Of a DNA stretch of 64,000 bases, positions 38,792 through 48,299 are shown piece by piece. A program made the position numbers and the translations under genes. Under the pieces are notes generated by a model. That model did no database searches, had not been told where the DNA came from, and saw nothing but the letters and a program-made list of their open reading frames with translations. Source of the stretch: Bradymonas sp963697525 (GTDB lineage Bacteria; Myxococcota_A; Bradymonadia; Bradymonadales; Bradymonadaceae). Location of the stretch: the NCBI GenBank assembly GCA_963697525.1, contig OY969087.1:496001-560000 (forward strand), given 5' to 3'. How positions within the stretch are numbered: position 1 is the stretch's first letter; each line of letters opens with the position of its first letter.

Positions 38792-39082
38792 ATGACCAAG
38801 TCGGAACTCATTGAAAAAATCGCCGAGCGTATCGACATCCCCAAGAAGCAGGCCTACGAGGTCGTCAACGCGATCTTCGACGCCATGAAGGAGGCGCTGC
38901 TCGAACACGATCGCATCGAGCTACGCGGCTTCGGCAGCTTCTCGATCCGCGAGTACGACTCCCGCATGGGCCGCAACCCGCGCACCGGCGAGAAGGTCCA
39001 CGTCGACTCCAAAAAGTCGGTGCACTTCAAGGTCGGCAAAGAGCTGCGCGAGCGCGTCGACGTGCTCAACGAGTACAACTAA
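38792..39082 (+). CDS. HU/IHF-family DNA-bending protein
   Basis: This 96-residue protein has the N-terminal dimerisation helices (MTKSELIEKIAERIDIPKK) and the DNA-minor-groove arm with GRNPRTGEKV, including the intercalating proline. The sequence FGSFSIREYDSRMGRNP is closer to IHF than to HU, so a specific-site role in nucleoid architecture is possible. GAGAAG precedes the ATG. A REP-like hairpin with a T-run follows and probably terminates it. Confidence 0.94.
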   Translation: MTKSELIEKIAERIDIPKKQAYEVVNAIFDAMKEALLEHDRIELRGFGSFSIREYDSRMGRNPRTGEKVHVDSKKSVHFKVGKELRERVDVLNEYN

Positions 39083-39087
39083 GCTGC

Positions 39088-39291
39088 TCCCCGGAATTCA
39101 TTCCGGGGGTCACGTTGCAAGTCCGCCGGTATCCCCGGAATGAATTCCGGGGCTATTTTTGGAACTGCTTTTTGATTGCCGCGTTGCTCATTTCTCCGCT
39201 TTGCTTCCCGCGGACATCGAACACCGCGCGATCATGCAACGCTGAAATTCCTTCGCCTTTCCCACCAATAGCCCCGGAATTCATTCCGGGG
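39088..39291. repeat. Composite of three REP-like palindromes
   Basis: CCCCGGAATTCATTCCGGGG-type palindromes occur near 39088, at 39133-39152 and at 39272-39291. The last is inverted relative to the second and carries the same ~70 bp tail as the copy at 5546. The arrangement is like a BIME. Confidence 0.8.
39133..39160 (+). terminator. REP-like hairpin acting as terminator of the HU/IHF gene
   Basis: CCCCGGAA pairs with TTCCGGGG around TGAA and is followed by CTATTTTT, which gives the hairpin-plus-U-run form of an intrinsic terminator 50 bp past the stop. Confidence 0.65.
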
Positions 39292-39295
39292 TTTG

Positions 39296-39934
39296 CTATT
39301 CCACCCCCAAAAACTTGTGAATCTGCAGATTGAGCCGCACCGGAAGCCTCGCCTCGAGGATCCATTCGGCCAATTGGTGGGAGTCCAGCTCGCCGTGCAC
39401 CGGAGAGAAATGCACGTCGTCGACGCGACCGAAGAGGTCGTGCTCGCGGCAGGTGGCCACGGCCCAGTCGAAGTCGTCGCGGTCGAGGATGACAATCTTG
39501 ACCTCGTCGGTGGGCTTGAGCGCCTCGATATTTTCCCAGCGATTCTTGTCGACCTCGCCGCTGCCGGGCGCCTTCAGATCCATGATCACCCGCACGCGAT
39601 CGTCGACCGGGGCGATGTCCAACGAGCCGCTGGTCTCGATGAGCACCTCGTGTCCGGCGTCGCATAGCCGGCTCATCAGGTCGTGCACCCCGGGCTGCAA
39701 CAGCGGCTCGCCGCCGGTGATCTCCACCAGCTCACACCCGTAGGCGGTGACCTCGTCGACGATGGCGTCGAGGGTCTGCTTGTCGCCGCCGGTAAACGAG
39801 TACGGCGTATCACACCAGGAGCAGCGCAGGTTGCAGCGCGACAGGCGCACGAACACGCACGGTCGGCCCGCCCGCGAGGACTCGCCCTGGATGCTGTAGA
39901 AAATCTCGGTAATTCGCAGTTGGTCGCGTTGCAT
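39296..39934 (-). CDS. queE: 7-carboxy-7-deazaguanine synthase
   Basis: This 212-residue radical-SAM enzyme makes 7-carboxy-7-deazaguanine, the core step of queuosine biosynthesis. The cluster motif is CNLRCSWC (Cys34, Cys38, Cys41), preceded by IFYSIQGESSRAGRPCVF and followed by ITGGEPLLQ, both typical of QueE. The start at ATG 39934 matches the family; the frame extends upstream to a TTG. No queC, queD or queF is next to it. It is divergent from nothing close and lies between two repeat regions. Confidence 0.92.
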   Translation of the reverse strand: MQRDQLRITEIFYSIQGESSRAGRPCVFVRLSRCNLRCSWCDTPYSFTGGDKQTLDAIVDEVTAYGCELVEITGGEPLLQPGVHDLMSRLCDAGHEVLIETSGSLDIAPVDDRVRVIMDLKAPGSGEVDKNRWENIEALKPTDEVKIVILDRDDFDWAVATCREHDLFGRVDDVHFSPVHGELDSHQLAEWILEARLPVRLNLQIHKFLGVE

Positions 39935-40058
39935 GGGTGTCTCTACGGATAGGTACGCTTGGGGAGGCTTCGCCAACCAAGAAAAAGAAACGCGCCCGCC
40001 GCGACATTCCGTCGGGGCGGGCGCTTCTCTTAGCGCAGGTAGGCCGCTCGGGGCAACA

Positions 40059-43000
40059 TCAGGGAACGATGCACTGGCCGCCGCGGCAGACCTCGTTGAA
40101 GTTGCAGTCGCCGTCGGCGGTGCACTGGGTGCCCGACTGGCAGGTATTGTTGACGCACAGCGCGCCCGTGGGGCAGTCGGAGTTGATGCGGCAGCTCTGG
40201 ATATTGGTCTGCTGGCAGAAGCCGTAGTTGCACTGGTAACCCGACGGGCAATCGGTGTCGTAGCTGCACTCCGGCGCCGGGATCGCGTAGCAGGCGCCCG
40301 CCCAGCAGTACTGGCCGTTGGGGCACTCGCTGTCGCTGGTGCACCCGCCGGGGTTCTGACAGGTGTTGTTGATGCACTGCGACGGGCTCGGGCAGTCGGT
40401 GTCCTGGCCGCAGTACGGGCCGAGCACGCAGCGGTTGGCCAGGCAGGTGAACGTATCCGCGCAGTCGGTGTCGCTCTGGCAACTGATCGGCTGGCAGTAG
40501 TTGAACTCGCAGCGCTGGTTGGCGCCGCAGTCGCTGTCCTGCTGGCAGTCGCCGGCGATCAGGCACACGTTGTTGCGGCACTCCGTGCCCGACGGGCAGT
40601 CGGCGTTGGACTGGCAGCCGCTGACCTGGCTGCACTGGTCGCCGATGCAGGTTTGGCCGGAGGGGCAATCGGCGTTCGACGAGCAGGTCGTGGGCGTCAT
40701 GCACTGGCCGCTGAACAGGTCGCAGCGCTGGCCGCTGGCGCAGTCGCTGTCGTTGCGACATCCCGGCGGGGTCTTGCACTGGCCGCCCAGGCATTGCTGG
40801 GAGCCGGCGCAATCGCTGTTGCTGGTGCACTGGCCGCCGCCGGCCACGCACTGGCTGTTCTGGCAGACGCCGCCGTTGGGGCAGTCGGCGTCGGTGGTGC
40901 ACACGCCGCACTGGTTATTCTGGCAGATGGTGCCGTCGGCGCACACGGTGCCGTTGCGGCACCCGCTCGCGCAGGTGCCGTTCTGGCAGAACTCGCCGGC
41001 GGCGCAGTCGGCGTCGGCCACGCAGCCGGGCTGGGGGACGCACTGACCGTTGGTGCAGGCCTCGTTGGGCGCGCAGTCGGCGTTGGTGGTGCAGCCCGGC
41101 TGGGCGACGCACTGGCCGTTCTGGCAGGCCTGGTTGGGGCCGCAATCAGTGTCGACCTGGCATTGGGCGGTCGGCTGGCAGGTCTGGTTGACGCAGGCCT
41201 CGCCGGCGGCGCAGTCGGCGTCGCTGGTGCACTGGGGCACCGTCTGGCACTGGTAGTTCAGGCAGCGCTGGTTGGGGCCGCAATCGGCGTTGACCTGGCA
41301 TTGGCCGGGGCGGCGGATGCAGAAGCCGAACTCGCAGATGCGCCCGCTGGGGCAGTCGCTGTCGTTCTGACAATTCGGCGGCGGCACCGGCAGACACTGG
41401 CCGGCCACGCAGCTCATCGACCCGGCGCAGTCGGCGTCGGACTGACAGCCGTTGGGCTTCTGGCAGGTGTGGCTGATGCATTTGAGCGTGGGCAGCCGGC
41501 AGTCGCTGTCCTGGCGACACACCAGCGGGGGCACGCAGCGTTGCGCCATGCACTGCCAGGCCGGCGGGCAGTCGGCGGCGCTGGTGCACGACTGGGCGAC
41601 GCAGTTGTTCAGGTCGCAGCGCTGTCCGGCGGGGCAGTCGCCGTCGACGTAGCACTCGGGGGCGGGCTGGCAGAAGAAGCTGTTGCACACCGCCCCCGCC
41701 GGGCAATCGGCGTCGGTGGTGCACTGGCGAGCGTCCACGCAGCGGTTGCTGATGCAGGTAAAGCCGTTCTGGCAGTCGCTGTCGGCGGTGCAGTCGATCG
41801 CCTGCTGGCAGGTGTGCGAGACCGGCTCGCATTGCTGACCGGTCGGGCAATCGGTGTCGCGGCTGCAGCCGCCCTGGGCGACGCAGAAGTTATTCTGGCA
41901 GACCTCCCCGGCGCGGCAGTCACTGTCGGCGCGGCAATCGCCGGTGAACACGCAGCGGTTGCTCACGCAGGATTCCTGGTTGGGGCAGTCGGCGTCGATG
42001 GTGCATTGCGACGGACGCGGCTGGCACTGCCCGTTGGAGCACTGGAAGTTGGGCGGGCAATCGGCGTCGACCTGGCAGGAGCTGGTGGGCTGACACTGGC
42101 CGTTCTGGCACACGCTGTTGGGCGGGCAGCGCACGTTGGCGCAGGAGTCGACGCGCTCGCAGCGGAAGTTGGAGTTGCACACCTCGTCGGGGCGGCAATC
42201 GGCGTCGGTGTGGCAGTCGCCCACGAAGAAGCACTGGCCGTTGAGGCAGCGCTCGGCCGCGCCGCAGTCCGAGTCGGCCTGGCATTGGCCGGCGGGCTTG
42301 CACTGGCCGCTGACGCATACCTCGTTGCTGGCGCAGTCGCTGTCGGTGGCGCAGCCCCCGCTGATGCACTGCCCGTTGATGCACTGCTCGCCGGCCGGGC
42401 AATCCTGGTCGGTCACGCAGTCGGGTTGGACGGGCGTGCACGTCTGGGTGTTGGGGTCGCATAGCTCCCCGTTGGGGCAATCGGCGTCGGTGGTACACTC
42501 CGGCGGCGGCTTGGGCACGCAGATGCCGTCGGCGCATTGCTCGTCGGCGTGGCAATCGGTGTCCGAGGTGCACCGGCGGTACTCGCACAGCCCGGCGTTG
42601 CAGGTGCCGCCCTGGCCGCAATCGGCGTCGGTCTGGCACTCGGCGGTCACGCATTTGTTGTTGCGGCACACGTCGCCGTCAGGGCAGTCGCCGTTGGCGA
42701 AGCACTCGGCCACGCACATCCCGCCGCGGCATACCGTGCTCGGCGGGCAGTCGCGGTTGATCCGGCAGCCCACCTGGCAGGTGCCGTTGTCACAGATCAT
42801 GCCGTCGGCGCAGTCGTTGTCGCGCTGACACTCCGGCGGGGTGTCCACGCATTGGTGTTGGGCGTTGCAGAATTGGTTGGGGCCGCAATCGGCGTCGGTG
42901 GTGCAGCCGCCGGCGGGCACGCACTGACAGTTGTCGCACACCGAGCCGGTGGGGCAATCGCTGTCCGTGGAACACAGGCAGGCCGACTCACAGGTGTGGG

Positions 43001-43484
43001 TTTGGGTGTTGCAGAATTGGTCGGCGGGGCAGTCGACGTCGCTCTGGCAGCCCCCGGAGACGCACCGGCCGGCGTCGTCGCAGGTCTGACCGGCGTCGCA
43101 CTGGCAGGGCGTGTCCACGCACTGGCCGCTGGCGGTGTCGCAGTATTGGTTGGCCCCGCAGTCGTCGTTGGACTGGCACGGCGCGCTGGCGTGGCACTCC
43201 CCGCTGACGCACACCTGCCCGGCCGGGCATTGGTCGTCGTTGGCGCACAACGTCGGCGGCACCACGCACACCCCGCCGCGGCACAGCTCGCCGGACCCAC
43301 AGTCCATCGAGTCCGTGCAGGCGGTGGGCATCGAGCAGAAGTGGCCGATGCACTGGCCGCCCTCACCACAATCGCTATTGGTCTGGCAACGCGCGCCCAA
43401 CCGCGAGCGCCCGCAGCCACTCATAAGCAGTAGCCCACACAGCGACAGCAGCAAGCCGAGGACAACGACAATTCGTCGAGACAT
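40059..43484 (-). CDS. Giant cysteine-rich module lipoprotein
   Basis: This 1,141-residue protein has a lipobox MSGC (Cys24). The whole mature part is a tandem array of short modules of about 20-24 residues, with the consensus C-x-x-D-x-D-C-P-x-G-x-x-C-x-x-x-x-C; I count roughly 48. Each has four cysteines, so it is probably a rod of disulfide-bonded beads outside the cell. The Asp pairs in each module could bind calcium. Similar module arrays occur in myxobacterial and Bradymonadales surface proteins of unknown role, so adhesion or prey contact is only an inference. GAGG precedes the ATG at 43484. There are no close partner genes. Confidence 0.9.
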   Translation of the reverse strand: MSRRIVVVLGLLLSLCGLLLMSGCGRSRLGARCQTNSDCGEGGQCIGHFCSMPTACTDSMDCGSGELCRGGVCVVPPTLCANDDQCPAGQVCVSGECHASAPCQSNDDCGANQYCDTASGQCVDTPCQCDAGQTCDDAGRCVSGGCQSDVDCPADQFCNTQTHTCESACLCSTDSDCPTGSVCDNCQCVPAGGCTTDADCGPNQFCNAQHQCVDTPPECQRDNDCADGMICDNGTCQVGCRINRDCPPSTVCRGGMCVAECFANGDCPDGDVCRNNKCVTAECQTDADCGQGGTCNAGLCEYRRCTSDTDCHADEQCADGICVPKPPPECTTDADCPNGELCDPNTQTCTPVQPDCVTDQDCPAGEQCINGQCISGGCATDSDCASNEVCVSGQCKPAGQCQADSDCGAAERCLNGQCFFVGDCHTDADCRPDEVCNSNFRCERVDSCANVRCPPNSVCQNGQCQPTSSCQVDADCPPNFQCSNGQCQPRPSQCTIDADCPNQESCVSNRCVFTGDCRADSDCRAGEVCQNNFCVAQGGCSRDTDCPTGQQCEPVSHTCQQAIDCTADSDCQNGFTCISNRCVDARQCTTDADCPAGAVCNSFFCQPAPECYVDGDCPAGQRCDLNNCVAQSCTSAADCPPAWQCMAQRCVPPLVCRQDSDCRLPTLKCISHTCQKPNGCQSDADCAGSMSCVAGQCLPVPPPNCQNDSDCPSGRICEFGFCIRRPGQCQVNADCGPNQRCLNYQCQTVPQCTSDADCAAGEACVNQTCQPTAQCQVDTDCGPNQACQNGQCVAQPGCTTNADCAPNEACTNGQCVPQPGCVADADCAAGEFCQNGTCASGCRNGTVCADGTICQNNQCGVCTTDADCPNGGVCQNSQCVAGGGQCTSNSDCAGSQQCLGGQCKTPPGCRNDSDCASGQRCDLFSGQCMTPTTCSSNADCPSGQTCIGDQCSQVSGCQSNADCPSGTECRNNVCLIAGDCQQDSDCGANQRCEFNYCQPISCQSDTDCADTFTCLANRCVLGPYCGQDTDCPSPSQCINNTCQNPGGCTSDSECPNGQYCWAGACYAIPAPECSYDTDCPSGYQCNYGFCQQTNIQSCRINSDCPTGALCVNNTCQSGTQCTADGDCNFNEVCRGGQCIVP

Positions 43485-43600
43485 GGGAGGTGGCCTCAAT
43501 ACGCCGGAAAATTTTTATATTTCAAACCGCCTACACCCTAGCACAAGGGGGTCAGTGCATCAAATTAGCCCACGTGGATAGACGGCCCAAATCTCGACGC

Positions 43601-43654
43601 AAACCTAAACCTAAACCTAAACCTAAACCTAAACCTAAACGTAAACCTAAACCT
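43601..43654. repeat. Nine tandem AAACCT hexamers (telomere-like)
   Basis: Nine copies of AAACCT run without a gap, with one C-to-G change in copy seven. They lie between the 5' end of the Cys-rich gene and the 3' end of the HugZ-like gene, in otherwise unremarkable intergenic DNA. The A/T-rich unit stands out from the GC-rich surroundings. Confidence 0.95.
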
Positions 43655-43718
43655 CAGTGCACTCACGGGGGTCCTCGAAAAGCGAACGATCTCCGCACGT
43701 GCACTTGTCTAAGCGACG

Positions 43719-44483
43719 CTATTTCGCGCGGGCTTCGTCGACCAGCTCCACCATCTTCGCGCGCAGCTTCGACGGGCGGGTCAGCGGGGGGTCGAAGGGG
43801 ATGCGCACGAGCTGCTCGCCGCCGTCGGTGCTCTGTACCTGCAGGTCGAAGCCGTAGCGGTCCAGGGAGGCCATGCGGGCGTGGTGGGCGTCGTCGACGC
43901 CGCCCAGGGCACGGGCGTAGTCGACCAGGGCGTCGGCGTGGTCGTCGTTCATATGCTCGATGGCCCCGGCGGCGACGCCGGCCAGGGGATCGGGTTGGGC
44001 GCGGCGGTAGTCGGTGAGGGTGACCCAGCTCATGCGCCCGAAGCCGCCGATATAGCGCAGCCGGCGCACGCGCAGCCGCCAGAAGCCAAAGTCGGTGAAG
44101 TCGACGTAGCCGGCGGCGTGGGGGTGGCGATCGAGGTAGGCCTCGCGAAGCTCGCCGGGCTCGGCGATCGCCTCGATGTCCCCAAGAAGCGTCACCCGCT
44201 CCAGGGCCAGCGGGCGCGCGTCGGCCATCGCCGGCGACAGGAACAGCGAGGCGCGCGCGTCCTCGGTGAAGTTGGCGGTGTGGGCGGCGAGGTTGCTCAG
44301 CAAAAAGACGGGATCGCCCTCGTCGGTGCTCACGTATTCGGCCAGCGACCCGTAGGGGTAGCCGTCGTGGGCGTCGATGGTCGACAGCACCCCGCGGCTG
44401 GCCGTCGCCAACAGGGTGCGCGCGGACTCGGCGTGGGTCAGACGGCGGGGGGACTCGGGATGGGCCTGCTCGTGTTCGGACAT
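43719..44483 (-). CDS. HugZ-like heme-utilisation/PNPOx-fold protein with DUF2470
   Basis: This 254-residue protein has an FMN-binding split-barrel domain (about residues 15-165), with RGVLSTIDAHDGYPYGS and RASLFLSPAM, and a C-terminal DUF2470 domain (about 170-250), with IEHMNDDHADALVDYAR. The HMNDDH motif includes heme- or metal-binding histidines. The domain pair is typical of the HugZ/HutZ family linked to heme degradation and of putative pyridoxamine-phosphate-oxidase-like proteins. GAGGA is just ahead of the ATG at 44483. It is a single gene, divergent from a small membrane protein. Confidence 0.87.
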   Translation of the reverse strand: MSEHEQAHPESPRRLTHAESARTLLATASRGVLSTIDAHDGYPYGSLAEYVSTDEGDPVFLLSNLAAHTANFTEDARASLFLSPAMADARPLALERVTLLGDIEAIAEPGELREAYLDRHPHAAGYVDFTDFGFWRLRVRRLRYIGGFGRMSWVTLTDYRRAQPDPLAGVAAGAIEHMNDDHADALVDYARALGGVDDAHHARMASLDRYGFDLQVQSTDGGEQLVRIPFDPPLTRPSKLRAKMVELVDEARAK

Positions 44484-44614
44484 ACATTCCTCGCGGGTGG
44501 AGACCAATCGCTCCTCATCGTTGCAACTGCGAGACGAATATAATAGCGTGTCGCGGCGAATCACGGCGCCCCAGGCGCCACTGTGTTTGAGACCGCGTGG
44601 CAAAGGTCAGTATC

Positions 44615-44815
44615 ATGAGCAAAGAAATCGTTCAGGGTATCTTCACCGGCTTGGTCGCCATCATCATCTGCGTGACCATCGGCAGTCTGGTCGCCCAGCA
44701 TGTCGTCGCCTCCAACGAGGCCGAAGAGGGCGGCGCCGCTCAGCACCAGAAAGAGGCTCCGGCGGCCAAGACGCCGGCCAAAGCGGCCGAAAAGCCCGCC
44801 GCCGGCAAGAAGTAA
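44615..44815 (+). CDS. Small single-pass membrane protein
   Basis: This 66-residue protein has a short N-terminus, one membrane helix (about residues 8-26, FTGLVAIIICVTIGSLV) and an Ala/Lys/Glu-rich tail. GTG at 44597 is an alternative start that adds six residues. No family is recognised. It converges with the TetR gene. Confidence 0.6.
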   Translation: MSKEIVQGIFTGLVAIIICVTIGSLVAQHVVASNEAEEGGAAQHQKEAPAAKTPAKAAEKPAAGKK

Positions 44816-44872
44816 CTCCCGCCGCCTTGCCGCCGTCGAGCCCACGTGGGGTCGGACGCCCGCCGCGCTCGC

Positions 44873-45478
44873 CTAGCCGAGTGCGTCGTCGGTAACCAGG
44901 CCCCGTGTGAGCACCTGCATGGCGGTCTCCAACAATTTTTCCATATCCGGCGTGCTCCCGCCGATGGCCATCCCTGCCTGGATGCCGTCGATGATCGCCT
45001 TGAGCAGCATGGCCGTGGCTGTGGGGTCGACCTTGCGCAGTTGGCCCTCTTGCATGGCGTGCTCGAGCACCTCGGCCAGCCGCTCGATATAGCTCTGTTG
45101 GAGCTCCTGGAGCATGTCGCGGATCTCCTCGTCGCGGATGGCCATCTCGGCGATGATCGCGGTAAATCGCGGCGTGTCCGTCGAGGCGAGCTGTTGGACG
45201 AAATGCTCGCCCAGCCCGATCAGGATGCTGGTGATGTCGCGCTCGGTGTCGAGCACGCTGTCGATGAACTCCATGTCGCGGTTGTACTCGCGCTCGACCA
45301 GCGTGCGAAAGATGTCGCGCTTGGAGTCGAAATGAAAATAAATGCCGCCCTTGGACAGGCCGGATTCGTCGGCGATCTCGTCCATCTTGGTGGCAAAGTA
45401 GCCCTGGCGCATAAAGCAGGTACGCGCGGCGTCCAAAATTTGGGTAGCCCGCTCATCGGGGCTGCGGTGTTTGGTCAT
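44873..45478 (-). CDS. TetR-family transcriptional regulator
   Basis: This 201-residue protein has an N-terminal helix-turn-helix (about residues 10-55) with ATQILDAARTCFMRQGYFATKM and GLSKGGIYFHFDSK, the classic TetR signature. A C-terminal ligand and dimer domain of about 145 residues follows. AGGAAGG lies before the ATG at 45478. It is divergent from the Ser/Thr kinase gene across 206 bp and may control it or itself. The ligand is unknown. Confidence 0.9.
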   Translation of the reverse strand: MTKHRSPDERATQILDAARTCFMRQGYFATKMDEIADESGLSKGGIYFHFDSKRDIFRTLVEREYNRDMEFIDSVLDTERDITSILIGLGEHFVQQLASTDTPRFTAIIAEMAIRDEEIRDMLQELQQSYIERLAEVLEHAMQEGQLRKVDPTATAMLLKAIIDGIQAGMAIGGSTPDMEKLLETAMQVLTRGLVTDDALG

Positions 45479-45684
45479 AGCCTTCCTGATCTGTGACAAA
45501 ACCCGTGGATTTACTTTAGGCAGGGTTCCACGGTTGCGCCCAACTTGCAACCACGACGCTGGCCCGACAATGAGGGGCAAAACCGGCCGATCGGCCCACG
45601 TAATCGGTGGACCGCGGCTCGCGGCTTGTGCTAACATCGCCCCAGCAAAGACTCGCTTCCAAACGACTCGCATAGGCAACTCTG

Positions 45685-46683
45685 GTGGTCGACCATATCG
45701 GCGAAGGTACGAAGTTTGGGCGCTACGCCCTGCTAGATAAGATTGGCACCGGGGGGATGGCCGAGATCTACCGCGCGAAGACCTTTGGCGCGGCCGGGTT
45801 CGAGAAGGAATTTGCCATCAAGCTCATCCTTCCCACCCTGGTCGACGACAATGAATTCGTCGAGATGTTCATCAACGAGGCCAAGATTGCCGTCAGCCTG
45901 TACCACGCCAATATCGTGCAGGTCTTCGATCTGGGCGAGATCGACGGGCAGTACTACATCGCCATGGAGTACGTGCTCGGCAAGGATCTGCTGGAGGTGC
46001 TGGCGCGCTGCGCCGAGCGCAGCCTCAAGATCCCGCTCAACCTGGTGCTCTTCGTCACCATGGAGATGCTCAAGGGGCTGAACTTCGCCCACCGGGCCAA
46101 AGATCCCTTCGGCGACGATCTCAACATCATCCACCGCGACGTCAGCCCGTCCAATATCATGATCAGCTACGCCGGCGACGTCAAAGTCGGCGACTTCGGG
46201 GTGGCCAAGGCGGCCATCGAGCGCACCCTGACCGAGAGCGGCACGCTCAAGGGCAAGGTCGGCTATATGAGCCCCGAGCAGGTCATGGGCGAGGAGATCG
46301 ACGCGCGCAGCGACGTCTTTGCCTCCGGGGTGGTGTTCTTCGAGGCGCTGAGCATGAGCCGGCTATTCGTGGGCAGCTCCGATCTCGAGGTCATGCTGCA
46401 GGTGCGCGACGCCGACATCGCCGACAGCCTCGACAAGGCCGAGCCGCTGCCGGCGGGGCTGCGCGAGATCGTCCAAAAGGCGCTGACCAAGCACCGCGAG
46501 GAGCGCTTCCAGACCAGCGGGGAGTTCTACCAGGCGCTGGTCGACTTCTGCTACCAGCACAGCATCAAGGTCACCGGCACGGACCTGTCCAACTTCATGC
46601 GCCGGCTGTTCGCCGACGAGATCGAAAAGGAGAAGTCCCGCCGCCGCGCCGAGCCTCGCCTGCAGCAGATCATGAACCAGAAG
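45685..46683 (+). CDS. Ser/Thr kinase-GYF-DUF4388 protein, N-terminal kinase part (frame broken at 46684)
   Basis: The first 333 residues form a full Hanks-type kinase: the glycine loop KIGTGGMAEIY, catalytic Lys46 (EFAIKLIL), the HRDVSPSN catalytic loop and GDFGVAK. HRDVSP in place of HRDLKP is common in myxobacterial-type kinases and is still catalytic. The start is GTG 45685. The frame breaks at a C5 run (46684-46688); dropping one C restores a reading frame that continues to 48223. The full protein would be about 845 residues with no membrane helix. Confidence 0.8.
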
Positions 46684-46684
46684 C

Positions 46685-48223
46685 CCCCAGCCCAAGGCCA
46701 AGCCGCCGCTGGAGAAGACGCCGGCCACCGCCGGCAAGCGCGCCCGGGACATGGCCGACAACGTGCCCATGAGCGAGGCCGAGGACCGCCCGGCCGACCA
46801 CGACGACAAGTCCACCGTCGACAAAAACGAATGGCCCACCGGCGAAGGCGAGCCCCACCAGCGCTACCGCTACCGCGATTCCAGCGGGCTGATCTATGGC
46901 CCCATGGGCATGAATACCCTGGTGGGCCTGATCGCCGAGCAACAGGAGGTCTCGGGCGATCGCGTCTCCGTGGACGGCGGCGATTGGCGCGCGCTCGACG
47001 CCGTCGACGGGCTGCACGAGGCGCTCGACAAGGGCCTCGAACAGCTCGAGCAGGAGCACGCGGCCAAGGAGGCCGAGACCTTCGAGGAGGCGCGCGACTC
47101 GCTGGACATGGGCCCGCCCCCATCCAACGGGGACACCGTGCGCGCCCCGGCGCCGCCGCCCGAGCAGGTCGACCAGAAGGTCGGCGATCAGAGCAGCACG
47201 GTCCCCGAGGACAGCGACCTGGCGCGCGAGCTGGAGGCGGCGGTGTCCTCGCTCGAGCAGCTCAGCCGTGGCCTGGGCGAGTCCAGCCCCACCGCCGGCG
47301 ACGACGCCCCCCCGCAGACCATCCCCTTCGAGATCTCCTCGGGGGTGTTCACCGACGGCGAGGGCATCGACGAGGCCTCGGTGGTCAACGAGATGCCCGC
47401 CGGGCAGGAGGCGCTGGCCGACGCCACCACCGCCGACGACGAGACCACCAACCAGGCCATCGCCGAGCTGCGCGAGCAATACGCCAGCTACGAGGGCGAG
47501 CTGGCACAGGTGCCCTTTGCCCGCATCCTCGCCCGCCTGCACCGCTCCAACGGCACCGGCCGGCTGCACGTGCAGGACGGCTCCATCGAGAAGTCGATCT
47601 TCATGCGCGAGGGCGAGCCCATCCTGGTGGACTCGAACAAAAAGGACGAGCTGCTGGGCGCCTTCTTGCTGCGCCGCAAACGCATCACCCAGGACCAGCT
47701 CGACGACGCCCTGGCCCGGCTCAGCGAATGGGGCGGGCGGCTGGGCGACGCCCTGGTGGCCATCGGCGCCATCGAGGCGCACGACATCTTCGAGCTGCTC
47801 AGCGAGCAGATGCGCGAGAAGCTGCTCGACGTGTTCACCTGGTCGTCGGGCACCTACGGCTACTACGAGAACCAGGAGCCCGACACCATGGGCTACCCCC
47901 TGGGCATCGACACCTACTCGACGATCGTGCAGGCCTGCCGCCAGGAGATCCCCGTCGATCTGATCAACCAGTTCTACCAGGGCCGGCGCAACGTGAGCAT
48001 CTTCAAGATCAACCGCCCCGCCATCGACGTCGACCGCCTCAAGCTAAGCGCGCGCGAGCTGCGCGTGCTGACCCAACTCGACGCCGGCACCAACCTGCGC
48101 ACCCTCATCGACAACTGCGAGGAGGACCGCAAGGAGCTGGCCCTGCGCACCATCTACCTGCTCCACCAGGTGGAAGTGCTCAAATTCGAGACCACCGACA
48201 AGGTCGAATTGCCCGGCGACTGA
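46685..48223 (+). CDS. Ser/Thr kinase-GYF-DUF4388 protein, C-terminal part (continues 45685 gene)
   Basis: The +1 frame opens with a Pro/Lys-rich linker. A GYF_2-like segment follows (YRDSSGLIYGPMG, near 46870), then an acidic linker. A DUF4388 (PATAN-like) domain spans about 47490-48200, with LAQVPFARILARLHRSNGTG and IFMREGEPILVDSN. DUF4388 proteins are linked to signalling and motility control in deltaproteobacteria. An ATG at 46751 could start a separate protein, but no ribosome site is evident, so I treat both parts as one gene. Confidence 0.78.
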   Translation, partial: PQPKAKPPLEKTPATAGKRARDMADNVPMSEAEDRPADHDDKSTVDKNEWPTGEGEPHQRYRYRDSSGLIYGPMGMNTLVGLIAEQQEVSGDRVSVDGGDWRALDAVDGLHEALDKGLEQLEQEHAAKEAETFEEARDSLDMGPPPSNGDTVRAPAPPPEQVDQKVGDQSSTVPEDSDLARELEAAVSSLEQLSRGLGESSPTAGDDAPPQTIPFEISSGVFTDGEGIDEASVVNEMPAGQEALADATTADDETTNQAIAELREQYASYEGELAQVPFARILARLHRSNGTGRLHVQDGSIEKSIFMREGEPILVDSNKKDELLGAFLLRRKRITQDQLDDALARLSEWGGRLGDALVAIGAIEAHDIFELLSEQMREKLLDVFTWSSGTYGYYENQEPDTMGYPLGIDTYSTIVQACRQEIPVDLINQFYQGRRNVSIFKINRPAIDVDRLKLSARELRVLTQLDAGTNLRTLIDNCEEDRKELALRTIYLLHQVEVLKFETTDKVELPGD

Positions 48224-48299
48224 CGCAGCTACGCCTTCACTTGGAGCGACGCCGTCCCTGGCGTCGCTCCAATGCTCTCGCGCAACTCCTCGCCGACTC

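Noticed and set aside
39933..43433. Antisense frames of 843 and 298 codons opposite the Cys-rich gene
   Set aside because: The opposite strand codes for a regular Cys-module lipoprotein with signal peptide. The antisense product is Val/Ala/Gly-rich with no domain, a common shadow in high-GC DNA.
43601..43654. AAACCT array as a sign of a linear chromosome end or eukaryotic contamination
   Set aside because: It is flanked on both sides by continuous bacterial genes and is only 54 bp long.
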